NCBI RefSeq assembly: GCF_004359215.1
Contig: NC_090612.1
Span: forward strand, 3,500,857 to 3,564,856
From: Bremia lactucae
Lineage: Eukaryota > Oomycota > Peronosporomycetes > Peronosporales > Peronosporaceae
Reading direction: 5' to 3'
Length of the DNA: 64,000 bases
Shown: one piece after another, positions 32,486-42,870 of the stretch
Numbering within the stretch: position 1 is the first letter of the stretch
Layout: each line of letters starts with the position of its first letter
Translations under genes and position numbers: made by a program
Notes under the pieces: generated by a model
Told to the model about the DNA's origin: nothing
The model's input: the letters and a program-made list of their open reading frames with translations, nothing else
Database searches by the model: none

Positions 32486-33797
32486 AAGGATGTTCTTCAG
32501 AACAATATGGTGGAATGTAGAATGTACAGCGCGTGCACGTGTGATCGATAAATAGCTTAGCTGTACCCTCTCCATTAATGGAATCCGGCACGGCCGCTAA
32601 GTGAGCCAATTTTGCTCAAACGGTCAACAAAGACCGCTATACCGGAGTTGCCGGCTGAATCATTCGGTAGCCCAAAAACAAAATCATACTTATGAACTCC
32701 CACCAACCTATGGGGACGGGAAGAGTCGCCAGTGGCGCAGCAGCATGTGCCGAGGGCTTAACCCGTTGGCACGTTTCGCATGTGCGAACATATGTGCTGA
32801 CCCATTTATAATGTTTGGGCCACCAATAACTCTGGCTTATAGAGCCGTAGGTCTTTTCTCTACCGAGATGACCACCAAGGACAGTATCGTGTGCCTCATA
32901 GAGGATTCGGTAGTTGTATCCTCATCATGAGAAACAACGACACGCGGAGAGTCCGCGATGTCTGTGCAATAAAGCAACAGGTTGTTATCGATAGAAAATC
33001 GATGTAATCTTGCCAGCAAACGTGCCGGCAATTGAATACCTGAATCCGAGTTCTTTAAAGGTCGTAGCAGAGCTGCACACTGTTCATCCTTGGCGTAAGC
33101 CGAGCGGATTAATTCAGGAAAAGGCGACGAGATAGTCGTTAAATGAGAAACCTCATAATCCGGCCTGCGTGGTAACGCATCGGCCAAAGCATTTTGCTTG
33201 CCGGGTTTATACTTCACCTCGAAGTTGTATTCCGCAAAAAAAGGATAGCCATCGGGCCATTCTCTGTGAGAGATGGGGCGACTTAGTCGCCGTGCGTAAT
33301 GACGCGTGATCTGTATATATCACGAACGGCTTAGAGCCGAGCAGATCAGCTCTGAATTTGACGAGAGCATACTTCATAGCAACTAACTCTTTGTCATGAA
33401 CTGGGTAGTTCTTTTCCGCAGCTTTAAGCTGTCTAGACTCGAACGCAATAACGCGTTCGTGCCCATTAACATCTGTTTGTAACAGAGCACTGCCGATGGC
33501 AAAATCTGATGCGTCACAGACAACACTGAAGGCCAATTTGGGTTTGGTAGTGCCAGTGTCGAGGCATGGATAAGACTATCCTTAACTGCTCGAAAATCAT
33601 TATTTTCGGTGCTAGTCCAGTACCATTCTGTATCCTATTAAGGAGATTAGATAATGGCCTAGCCATATCAGCGTAATTTTCGCTATATTTGTGTAAATAA
33701 TTGGCGAGTTCCAACCACTTACGCAAATCCTATTGGTTTTTAGGAACCGGCCAATCTACTATGGCTTTTACCTTAGCAGGATCCGCTCTAAGGCCTC
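32486..33797 (-). pseudogene. Inverted family B segment: RT end, RNase H, integrase zinc region
   Basis: Within a plus-strand element this stretch codes on the minus strand. From 33797 downwards: LRADPAKVKAIVDWPVPKNQ, KWLELANYLHKYSENYADMA, RNase H (FSVVCDASDFAIGSALLQTD, KNYPVHDKELVAMKYALVKF, TDHASLRTATKSPHLSQRMA), YKPGKQNALADAL, and the H2C2 region near 32900. Plus-strand integrase resumes to the right, so the block is inverted in place; the RT palm is deleted. Confidence 0.82.
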
Positions 33798-35012
33798 GCT
33801 ATCCAATGAAGCACGTGTTTCGACAACATGGTTTGCCAGTGGCAATTGTCTCTGATCGGGACCCCCGTTTCACGGGTAAATTGTGGAAATTAATTTTCCG
33901 AGTGCTTGGCACCAGATTGAATATGTCCACTGCGAGCCATCCGCAGACCGATGGTCAAACCGAACGTGTCAATCGCGTCATTGAAGACGTTTTACGCAGC
34001 GTGTGTGCTCAGACACCAAAGCGCTGGAGCTCAATGCTCCCAGAGGTGGAGTTTGCGTTAAATAACGCTGTACATGCCTCTACAGGCTATACTTCGCTCT
34101 ATGTAAACGGTCTTACCCACCCACGCGTTCCATCTATGATACCACTGCGTGGTTCAGGACTTGGTAGGGGAGAATTAGCCGATAGGCTTGCTGAAATCAG
34201 CCCTATTACCGTTCGGAAACAAGTAAGCGAGCTTCTCGCGACGCGATTCAGTGTCTTAAGACATGTAAGGGATACGATGGCTGATAGCCAAGACAAACAG
34301 AAAGAACAAGCATATGTTAAAGGCAAAAGCTGTATTAATTCTTATGTGGTCGGAGACCGAGTTTTCTTAAACGCTAAAAATCTACCTACTAACTTCGTTT
34401 CCGCGGTCTTCAAGACCAAATTGCGCCCGCGGTTATTGGACCATTTACGGTCGTGGCCAAGAAGGGCCTAGACTACACGCTAAACCTTCCAGCAAGCTGC
34501 GTACACACCCAGTGTTTTACGTTGGCTTGCTTAAGCCATATCGGGACCCTTCCCACGTGAACTTGAAGGCGCTTTCGCCGAGACAGGCGGTCGTGCCGCA
34601 GATTGTTGCATCCTCACCAGGATATCCAACAGGCCCTCTAAACGAGACTGCTGACGCTCTAGCGTCATAAGACCGTCCCGAACCGCCTCAAAAGAGCTCT
34701 CAACCCGAGCAAGGACCTCACAAAGAAGCTGCACCTCGTGCCGTAGAAAATTGGATGCTTCCGCCGAAATTTCGGCCCCCTTTCGCGCTGCTTGATGCGC
34801 GGGGGAAACTTCACTTTCATGTGGAGAAACTATTAAAGCGACGTCGTCGTGAGGGTCAATGCCAGTATCTGGTGAAGTGGCTAGGGTACCCCTCTTCTGA
34901 AAACTCTTGGGAGTTCGAGGTACCATTTCGCCAAGATTGCCCGTACGCCGTTGATGTTTTTGAGCGCCAAGCTCAGGGTCAACTCGCGTCAAACGACGCT
35001 TCCCACCACTAG
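33798..35012 (+). pseudogene. Family B integrase core and chromodomain
   Basis: Integrase: VFRQHGLPVAIVSDRDPRFT, QTDGQTERVNRVIEDVLR and FALNNAVHASTGYTS, in a frame open to 34471. After a frameshift comes the tail LNLPA...GLLKPYRDPSHVN, then a chromodomain at about 34815-35000 (FHVEKLLKRRRREGQCQYLV, KWLGYPSSENSWE). The chromodomain marks the element as a chromovirus; in the family it targets integration to particular chromatin. Confidence 0.85.
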
Positions 35013-35860
35013 ACATGGGATTGGGTGGATCTAAAGCCTCAGTGCGGCTTCGATCCTTGGTTGTAATGTCAACCGAAGCACTGAAATATCGGATAGACCT
35101 TTCTTCGTTTTGTGGCAAAAATGCCGAACGTAACTGGCCTTTGGGCTTAAGCTTTGCGAAGTCGAAGCGAAGCGAAGTTTCCGTTCCAAACGAACATCAC
35201 CTCTATCCGCAGACTCTCTGATATTCCAGATATTATGAAGTCGGTGCCCGGTGAACCCAGTCCTCAAATGAGACTTCGTTTTCACTCCTTGTTTCGTTTG
35301 GAAACAAAACGATCGGAATTTACCACATGGAGGTCACCGAAGCTCCACGGGCTTAATCACATAAACGCGTCAGATACTGGCTTCGCGTCATTACCTTTGG
35401 CGTAAGGTATTGCTCAGAAGAGGGTCGCGGGCAGCGATCTCCTCCGGCGTCCTCGCCGGGTCATCAGAGATCCAGATGGCCAAGCTATGACCCGCTATCT
35501 CTTTGAGACGCTCGTCCGCACTAAGCGGAGTGAATCTATATTCACTATGAGCTTTAGCTTTCGCTATCTCGGCAGCTCGACAAAGAGCTCTTTCCTCTAT
35601 GAGGATTATCTGCTCTTGCTCTTCATCGAGCGGATTCGTAATGATGTTGGACTCAGGGGGGGGGGCGTGTCCTGCTCAATGCAGCTAGAACATCAGCGGC
35701 ACCACGTTCTGGGAACGGATTCGGGGCCCGCCGACGTTCATTTGGACGCCGCTGTTTTTCCTCCTCCTCTGATTGAGAGTGACCTTAAAATTCCACCATT
35801 TCCTCATCGTCGAGGAAGGTGCTCAGAGTCTGTGACTCACGCTTGATTGTCATTAGACAA
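34531..35860 (-). pseudogene. Antisense ORF of family B, lightly broken
   Basis: It runs opposite to pol and overlaps the chromodomain. From 35852 downwards: MTIKRESQTLSTFLDDEEMV, a stop, an acidic/arginine-rich stretch, a frameshift at a C homopolymer (about 35656-35664), then IILIEERALCRAAEIAKAKA and LKEIAGHSLAIWISDDPART, then a 195-codon open frame 35118-34531 ending in a helix (RLEGLLDILVRMQQ). Its stop lies opposite the pol tail, the same relative position as in family A (LLGILEKVGQ there). The function is unknown. Confidence 0.55.
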
Positions 35861-35962
35861 GGAATATAAAACACAACCGAATGGTTAGCTGTTTAGGTTC
35901 CAACCTCAAAGAGGAAATGAAGCGAACGTTGTCACTCTATGTCAACAGTCTGATGGGGAGGG

Positions 35963-36616
35963 TGTAATGGGGCACACATCGGTTGGAGAACCGTTGTTGT
36001 GGTACATTTACTTTTTGGGTAAAATACCCTTTTCTCTAATCTTAAAATAGTTAGTTACTTCATATCCCATTTATTACGGGTAACAAATATGGTCGCCGCC
36101 AGATATTAATCTGGCGGCCAAAATCTATTTTTAATTAGCTAGGGTAGGGTTTTAAGATTTAAATAATTAAATAAAGGGCAGTTCTCCTTTTGATCCTCAA
36201 GCGTTAAGTGCCTTCGGCTTGCGCATTGTTCTGTAAGAGATAGAAGCCTTCCTAATATATCCTCTTGGGCACTAGTTGCCACTTGGTTCTACGAACCCCT
36301 GAATCCCTTGAACTAGGATTCCTTAAGCTTTTAGAGCTTGTACGACTCCTTGAGTTGTTAAACCCATTAGTTCAATAGAACTAAGTGACTCTCTGAGTCT
36401 GAAAGTCTTCCTCTGACTTTAGGAGCGAGGTAGCTCCGCTACAACCTTAATTATATTAATACAGTCTTTAATTAACTCTCTAGAAAGCAAGTGTTTTAAA
36501 GAAAGTCTTCCTCTGCACATACTAGTGTACGTTAAGTGACGTGAGGCACCATCGCACTGAGGCAGTGCGAAGTGGACTTGTACTTAAGCAGTACAAGTCA
36601 GTAGTGCCCCGTTACA
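35963..36616 (+). repeat. LTR-B (3' LTR of family B)
   Basis: It starts TGTAATGGGGCACAC after a polypurine tract and ends TAGTGCCCCGTTACA. The right third matches LTR-A, including CTTCCTCTGCACATACTAG and the hairpin ACTTGTACTTAAGCAGTACA; the left two thirds are different. Confidence 0.85.
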
Positions 36617-37856
36617 TACGTGAAGTTTCGACGCACCCTTCCTACACTGTAATCAGTGTAAAGTCATCTAGTACTGATCAGTACTAGTGAAAGGTGTCCC
36701 AGTATAATTACCATGTGTGCTTATTCTGAAAATATTATCTACCAAGATAATATACCAAAACGAGCTACTTCCCGTCACAGCGATAGAGCAATTATGTGAA
36801 CAAGTTTTTGAGCCGCTATAATTTGCTTGGATTCGGCATCGAATGGTTCTTGACAATTGGTATGCTTGCGTTGCAACGAGTGTATAGCAAGTAGCTTGAC
36901 AAATATAAACGCATTCTAAATTGTTCATTTAATGTCTAAAAAATGAAAAAGCTACTTTTAAACTGGTTCAAATATTTGAGCAACCGTGATAAGAAATATA
37001 TCCATGAGGATGGCGCACGCATGGAGATGAGGCGCCTGTTTTGACTACGGGAACGAAAGATTTGATCTGAGGGATTTTGTTGAACATGGGATTCGCAGTG
37101 AAAGTAGCGGCCAAAGAGCTTTCGCTACTTTAAAATAGGTGGAAGGGCACAGATCTATAGGGCAGAGCTTTAACTCAGAGAAAGATTCTGATGCGTTGAC
37201 AAGGTTCAGTTACGACGCGCAAGGGCGACAGAAGCTATTAAAACGATAGACCGCGGCGAATGTCAATTCTTCATGCGGTCTTACCTTTGCGCATATTTAA
37301 AATATATGGCCGCTTCTTCTATCAATGTGTTCATTGCAGGTGATCACACTTTTCAAGGTTAAGCACTGCTCGATCCACAAGCTAATCGCCATGGAGCTGT
37401 AAGCTTAGGTTTCGCCATGGAATAGCCCATAATCCCGCACAAAAGCCAACAATTTAGTGTAGAAACGCTATAAAGTGACGCTGGTAGTACCGCTCCACTG
37501 CGTCAAAAACAGAGCACTGGCCAGGTGAAGCAACTACCGCATCCACGATAATAGCAGCGGACGCGGCGACTATCAATCTCCCCCGCCTCACACTTTAACC
37601 TTCGAGGACTCGCGTTGGGACGCCATCGCCGTCTCTCTCGATCCACCAAAAACGATAAAGCAGTGTCTAAGATCCTTCCTGCCCGCCCACCTTACTTGAA
37701 TAGTATTTTTTAGCACGCAAATGGCACAAGCACGCTAAAATTTGCACCAACAGCATCACCACAAACTATTCTTGAACCGGGCATACAATACCCTTAGTAC
37801 ACAAATGATTTGCTCCCTTTTATTTCGACACTAATGCTTCTAAGTTTCATGCCTAC
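36617..37856. other. Intergenic region right of LTR-B
   Basis: About 1.2 kb with no recognised gene. Near 36730-36765 a short LTR-A-like scrap (ATTATCTACCAAGATAATATA) may be present. The rest has only short unconvincing frames. It includes the 3' side of the amine oxidase gene. Confidence 0.55.
36668..36687. repeat. 20-bp perfect palindrome
   Basis: CTAGTACTGATCAGTACTAG is perfectly self-complementary and lies 51 bp right of LTR-B. Similar TACTG/CAGTA hairpins occur near the LTR ends, so it may be an LTR-derived remnant. Confidence 0.7.
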
Positions 37857-39672
37857 TCAAAAATTACCCTGTAATGCGCGAGCCACTTCCATCGCCGCGC
37901 GTGTGCCCGTATCCACCGCTGCATGCACCGACATGCCTGGCTGCTCATAAGCCGTGGCTTCACCAGCGAAAAACAGCCGATTGTTCACGGGTGCAGCGAG
38001 ATCTTTCGAAGCTGTATCGGATTGTCCCACTCGAGGGTAAGCGTAGCCACCTCTGATCCAAGGCTCGTCACCCCAATCCTTATAAGTGCCCTTGACAAAG
38101 TATTTATGAGCTGGAGACGGCTCGTCTAAAGTGCCGTAAATCATATCAAGCTGATCCAGGAAACCCTCAATGATCAATTTGTGCTCCATGCCGACGAACT
38201 TATCCGCATAAAGGGCGCCGGCAAAACCAGTAATTAAGTACTGCGCCTCGCCATCGTCTGGATTCTTAATTTCATTCTTGACACAAAGTATATCACCGTT
38301 AGCTTTCAAATGGCCTATTCCTTCCGTGCTATTGATCCAGAATTCAGGCAAAAAGCAGTCAGAGCAGATGACACCGTGCGTGTTTTCAGGCCAAAAGCGA
38401 CCCTTCATGTGCAAGAGCACCTTCCCTGCTCGGCGCATATCGAATGACGCCACCGCATCGAGTTTTTGCTGAGGAAGTGCTGGAGTGTATGCAATTTTCG
38501 AAAACACAGCAGTCGACACAGTCACAACAAGAGCTCGGCACAAAAGCTGCTTTCCAGTAGTGCTGGTCACGAGGATACGGTCGCTCTGGGAGTAGCTTAC
38601 GCTAGCGACAGGCCAGTTTAAACACGTAGTCACCCCAGCGGCAAAATGATCAACAAAGCGCATTAAGCTCGGCACAGCACGGTAATCGCCTTCGTCCTCC
38701 AATTCAATCCATTGCTTCTCGTAGCGACAAGTCATACGCATCGAAATCTGTTCCAAGGGTCCACCGGCCGTGTTAGCATATCCCGACTCACACAGCTTCA
38801 TCATAGAAGATGATAAACCGATTTCATCAAAGTAACTCCTCATCGACCTATCGTGTGGAATCTGGTCGATATCGTTTAGGTCGCTTAACGCAGACACTGC
38901 GTTGTTTAATTTAATAAATTCCTCGTCGTCATCATCGTACATCAGCATGCGCTTTTGGTCGCCAATGTAATAGTAGCCAATGCCTCCATCTGGTGCAGGC
39001 TCGGTCGGACCACCGTCACCCTACAAACGAACATACCGGGAGTGAATACAATTGCTAGACTTTAGTTCAGGTTTAAATTATACATATTTCTTTTTTATGA
39101 ATGAATCCAGACTGACATCTCTAGAGTGGGCACGCTAACTCAATAGCACAAGAACTGTACCATCGAATGGACGCCACGAGTTTTACGACCGTAAAGGTAC
39201 GCCACTCGCCCTAGAGATGCTAATTAAGGAGACATGATCTGACGTTTGCTATAGCATACGTATGAAGGCCAGAAGACCATTTAATTGCTTTTTAGGCAAG
39301 TCAGTGGCTGATTAATCGATGCAACTTCCTACGACAAGAAGCCTCTTGTATTCACGTATACCTGATTATTTTCCTCACCTGAGCCCAAGTGAAGATTTCA
39401 CGCAGACCAATGTTTGTATCCTCAGCCAACCGAGTGAGCGTCGTGTTGGCGCCATGCATAAACTCGGCACCCATTTCAATACTTATCCCTTCGATGAAAT
39501 TCGTATTGCTCATCACTCGCCCGCCTATGCGATCCGAGGCCTCCAAGACTAGCACGTCCGGTACATTTTTGGTGTGCACCAGCTGACTGGCACAACGCAG
39601 ACCGGCAACACCAGCACCGATGACAACAACGTCGTGAAATTCAAGTTCTTCGTCTATCATCGGTGTGTTCAT
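37857..39672 (-). CDS. Flavin-containing amine oxidase (polyamine/monoamine oxidase type)
   Basis: Exons 39672-39379 and 39020-37857 join across a 358-bp intron, unusually long for this window, giving 485 residues. N-terminal FAD site: VVVIGAGVAGLRCA (GxGxxG at 19-24), then VLEASDRIGGR and EMGAEFMHG. The middle carries a substrate-domain pattern. C-terminal FAD site: RLFFAGEATAYEQPGMSVHA. This is the flavin amine oxidase fold of polyamine oxidases, MAOs and LSD1; no SWIRM or tower domain is seen, so a polyamine-type oxidase is likelier than a histone demethylase. It appears intact although retroelements lie on both sides. The first ATG in frame is 39672. Confidence 0.88.
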
Positions 39673-40066
39673 CAATCGCTCGAGCCGAAATAGCTCATCG
39701 AGTTCAGCTCATTAAATGAAAGTATTGTATGTCGAGTCATCTCATAGTTGAGTAAATCTGCTTTATAAAAGGCGTTGTGGTGACTGGACAGCAGACGACT
39801 GACTAAGTTCATGTGTCGCACAGCGATAGGTGGTACCGTGCAGGACAGAACACAGTCATAAATTGTTTTTCAATCCTTAGCTTTGTGACCTCAATAAAGC
39901 GAATTTAGGACTATTTATTGATCAAAAATCTGTATGCTATTAGTAGCTTTTAAGGAGGGCCCCAAGCGTGGACATCGTTTGTGTGTAAATTGCGCAGCAC
40001 TTTGCTACAGACATATCAATACAAATTTATTTAAACTGCATTTCGAAGCGGACGATATATGTAACG
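39673..40066. other. 5' flank of the amine oxidase gene
   Basis: About 390 bp between the gene start and LTR-A; it should contain the promoter. No motif is clear enough to call. Confidence 0.5.
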
Positions 40067-40519
40067 TGTAACGGGGTGTGTCGTTACATGAAATTAACAC
40101 TTAAAGGTTGTTAATTAATGTATTATCTAAAAGGTAGATAATATTTGGAGGATATTACTTTATACAGTTATATTCAGAATTCTTATCCATAAATAGGTAT
40201 AGGCCATTATATCTATTTATTCCGCAGACTAATCAGCTCCAGGAGTAATCAAAGAGAGTTACAGATAAGATAGAGATAAAAATTCATTTACATGTTTAGT
40301 ATTAGATTATAATTAAGTTAGCATTTACAAAGATAGAATAAGAGACACTTAATTATATTTAATACAGTTTTCATTTTACCCTCTTAAGTCTACTTGTCTT
40401 AAGAGAAGTCTTCCTCTGCACGTACAGTGTACGTCACTTAACGTAAGGCACCACTCGCAACTGAAGCAGTGCGAAGTGGACTTGTACTGAAGCAGTAAAA
40501 TTCGTAGTGCCCCGTTACA
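40067..40519 (+). repeat. LTR-A, complete copy
   Basis: 453 bp from TGTAACGGGGTGTGTCG to AGTGCCCCGTTACA. This is the reference copy for the family. Plus orientation; followed by a short scrap of internal sequence, so it is the 5' LTR of an otherwise lost element. Confidence 0.85.
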
Positions 40520-40568
40520 CCTGGTAGCACTTTGTAGTCCGTCCAAGGACCACATTTCCCACATCTAA
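40520..40568 (+). other. Primer-binding region of a family A element
   Basis: CCTGGTAGCACTTTGTAGTC directly follows the LTR. The same TGGTAGCACTTTGTAGTCCG follows the LTR-A end at 55350 on the minus strand, and TGGTAGCACTAG follows LTR-C at 46733. A TGG-initial shared sequence next to the LTR is the expected place of the tRNA primer site. Confidence 0.6.
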
Positions 40569-40634
40569 TGTAGGCGGGCACGTCGTAATGCGGCCACGCT
40601 CTACTTAGCACACACCCTAGCACAGCGAGGAAGC
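40569..40634 (-). repeat. LTR-C, partial, cut by assembly gap
   Basis: It starts TGTAGGCGGGCACGTCG as at 46733 and continues identically until the N run. It adjoins the family A primer-binding scrap. Confidence 0.8.
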
Positions 40635-40734
40635 NNNNNNNNNNNNNNNNNNNNNNNNNNNNNNNNNNNNNNNNNNNNNNNNNNNNNNNNNNNNNNNNNN
40701 NNNNNNNNNNNNNNNNNNNNNNNNNNNNNNNNNN
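40635..40734. other. Assembly gap (100 N)
   Basis: A run of exactly 100 N, the usual placeholder for a gap of unknown size. The rest of the 3' LTR-C and any region downstream of integrase are hidden here. Confidence 0.99.
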
Positions 40735-41836
40735 GGATGGCGCAGTTCATTAATATAAAATGGTTTTACCCGTACTGGCGTGGACACTGTTATTTTTAGC
40801 GAACTCCGCAAAGGGCAATTGCTTGCTACAATCTTTCAGAGTTGCTATAGTGTGTAAGACATCCGCCACGACCCGAGTAGCACGTTCTGTTTGGCCATCG
40901 GTCTGGGGATAATCTGCGGTCGACATGTGGAGCTTGCTACCTAGCAGATCAAACACAAGCCGCCAAAAACCAGACGTAAAACGTGGATCCCGGTACAATA
41001 CTTTGGACTCGAGCATCCCGTGTAGTCGGTAAACATGGCCAGGAACAAGAGCGGTGCCTTCTTGCCTGTGATCGATGTTTTACATGGTGCCTGCTAAATG
41101 CACCCTTTTGCTTAGTCTGTCTACAAAGACGACTCGCCCCGTCCGACCCTTATGACCGAGCGGCATGCCAAACATGAAGTCCAGACTTACTGACTTCCAA
41201 CAGTCACTTGGAATTGGTAGCGGCTTCAGTGGCGCACTGCTGGACGGTGCAGGCTTAATGCGCTGACGCTGTTCGCAAGAGCGAATATAGTTGGCCACCC
41301 ATCTACATAGATGTGGCCACCAAATTTCTCTGACACTCATAAGAATGTCTTTTTACGGCTTAGATGCCCACTAGATGGCGCATCATGGAGCTCGTGAAGG
41401 ATCATCAGCTTGAGATCTGTGTCATGAGGCACAGATATTCTCAAGGAATCACAAGGTGACAGCTGATGCCATAACAGGCCACTCGCTGTAGCTAAAGCAA
41501 TTAAGCTTAGCTTTCAGGTGCGACGGAAGTGAAACCTTTTGTCCACCGAAGTGATCCAACAGCAAGCAACATTGGTCGTCCTGACTGTAGCTCTCTTTTA
41601 TTTAAGAGGCTAATAAGCTCGTCACGTGGTATGCCTCCATGGCTGCCAACATTGACGACTAAAATTGTGCTTTCGCACTAGACACACTTTCCTGGTGTCT
41701 AACTTCGAAGTCTGGTCTGCGCGATAAAGCGTCAGCCAAGACATTCGACTTACCCGGCTTATATTCAACTTTAAAATTAAATTCAGAGAAGCATGTGAGC
41801 CATCTTGCCATTCTAGGCGAGAGGTGCGGTGAGTTT
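40735..41836 (-). pseudogene. Family C integrase and RNase H end
   Basis: On the minus strand from 41836: SPHLSPRMARWLTCFSEFNF and VEYKPGKSNVLADALSRRP, then integrase pieces IWWPHLCRWVANYIRSCEQ, WKSVSLDFMFGMPLGHKG, YRDPRFTSGFWRLVFDLLG and QTDGQTERATRVVADVLHT. Frameshifted. Confidence 0.8.
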
Positions 41837-42870
41837 ATTGCGGTCCTAGGGCTCGCTAATTACTTGCATAAGTATAGCAAGAAAAACATTATCTAATCTC
41901 CTTAAATAGAACACAGAATGGGTTTGGTTAAAGGAACAAGAATATGCCTTCACCTTAGTGAAGCAGTCTGTTGTGAAGGCACCGGTCTTGGCATTGCCAG
42001 ACGCGGATAAGCCCTTTAGCGTCGTCTGCGATGCAAGAATTTTTGCAATCAGCAGCGCGCTCATGCAGAAGGATGACGACGGCGTTGACCGTTTCATCTC
42101 TTATCCCGGCTTTTAAAAGCCGCGGAACTGAATTACCCCGTGCATGAGAAAGAGCTACTTTCAATAAAGTATGCTCTTGTCAAGTTTCGTGTGAGCCTAC
42201 TGGGCACCGAACCATGTGTAGTTTATACGGATCACGCATCACTGCGGGATTATATCGATGAGTTCTTCGACAAGCGAGCCAAGGCGGGACGTGTGCGTGA
42301 GAGGAAATCGCCTCACTGCAGCCGGACCTTTTGTGTGCGTAAAGCCACAGGTGGATCGCGCGTGATTAATGCTTACAATAAGCTGAACACGGCGACCATA
42401 CCGGCGCAAACGGCAATCCCGCGGAAAGATGTCTTGTTAAACTCCATAGGAAAGTCAACAATCTTTTCCGCGTTGGATTTGAAGGATGGTTACTATCAGG
42501 TACTCATGAGAGAGTCCGATGCAGCCAAAACAGCAGTAAGCAGCCCAAGCGGTATACCTTGGGAGTGGCTTGTGACGCCCCAAGATTTGACAAATGCGCC
42601 AGCGACATTCAACCGAGTGGTGGCTCACGTGATGCGTCAGCATAGTGCCTACGAGCCTCATTACTTTGACGATGTATTCGTGCATAGTAGGGCCGAGGAC
42701 GGGCTGAGCACAATAGAGTCGCACAAGCGTCATTTAGACGCTGTGTTGCAGACTTTGAAGGACGCCCAATTGTACGTCAACTTGCAAAAGTGCGTCATAG
42801 GAGTCCCTGAGATACCTGTGCTGGGTTGCATCGTAGGTACGCATGGTGTACAAGCAGATTTGTTCTTTCT
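41837..42870 (+). pseudogene. Flipped family C segments: RNase H then RT
   Basis: Plus-strand coding inside a minus-strand element. RNase H reads at 41940-42245 (FTLVKQSVVKAPVLALPDAD, VHEKELLSIKYALVKF, VYTDHASLRD) and is followed without a break by RT (DEFFDKRAKAGRVRERKSP, SALDLKDGYYQVLMRESDA, YFDDVFVHSRAED). In normal pol RT precedes RNase H, so the two pieces are each inverted in place rather than flipped as one block. A frame of 270 codons is open across the joint. Confidence 0.82.

Larger units (their letters stand above)
31191..36616 (+). mobile_element. Ty3/gypsy chromovirus family B element, 5'-truncated
   Basis: From the fold-back rightwards: pol spacer and RT start, an internally inverted RNase H/integrase segment, integrase core, chromodomain, an antisense ORF, a polypurine tract GATGGGGAGGG at 35952-35962, and the 3' LTR. 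No gag, protease or 5' LTR is present. Defective. Confidence 0.85.

Noticed and set aside
35031..35285. Minus-strand 84-codon frame, considered as a separate gene.
   Set aside because: It is another frame of the family B antisense gene region, best explained by a frameshift in that gene.
36668..36928. A cysteine-containing 86-codon frame, considered as a small secreted effector.
   Set aside because: It overlaps LTR-derived palindromic sequence and its N-terminus does not resemble a signal peptide.
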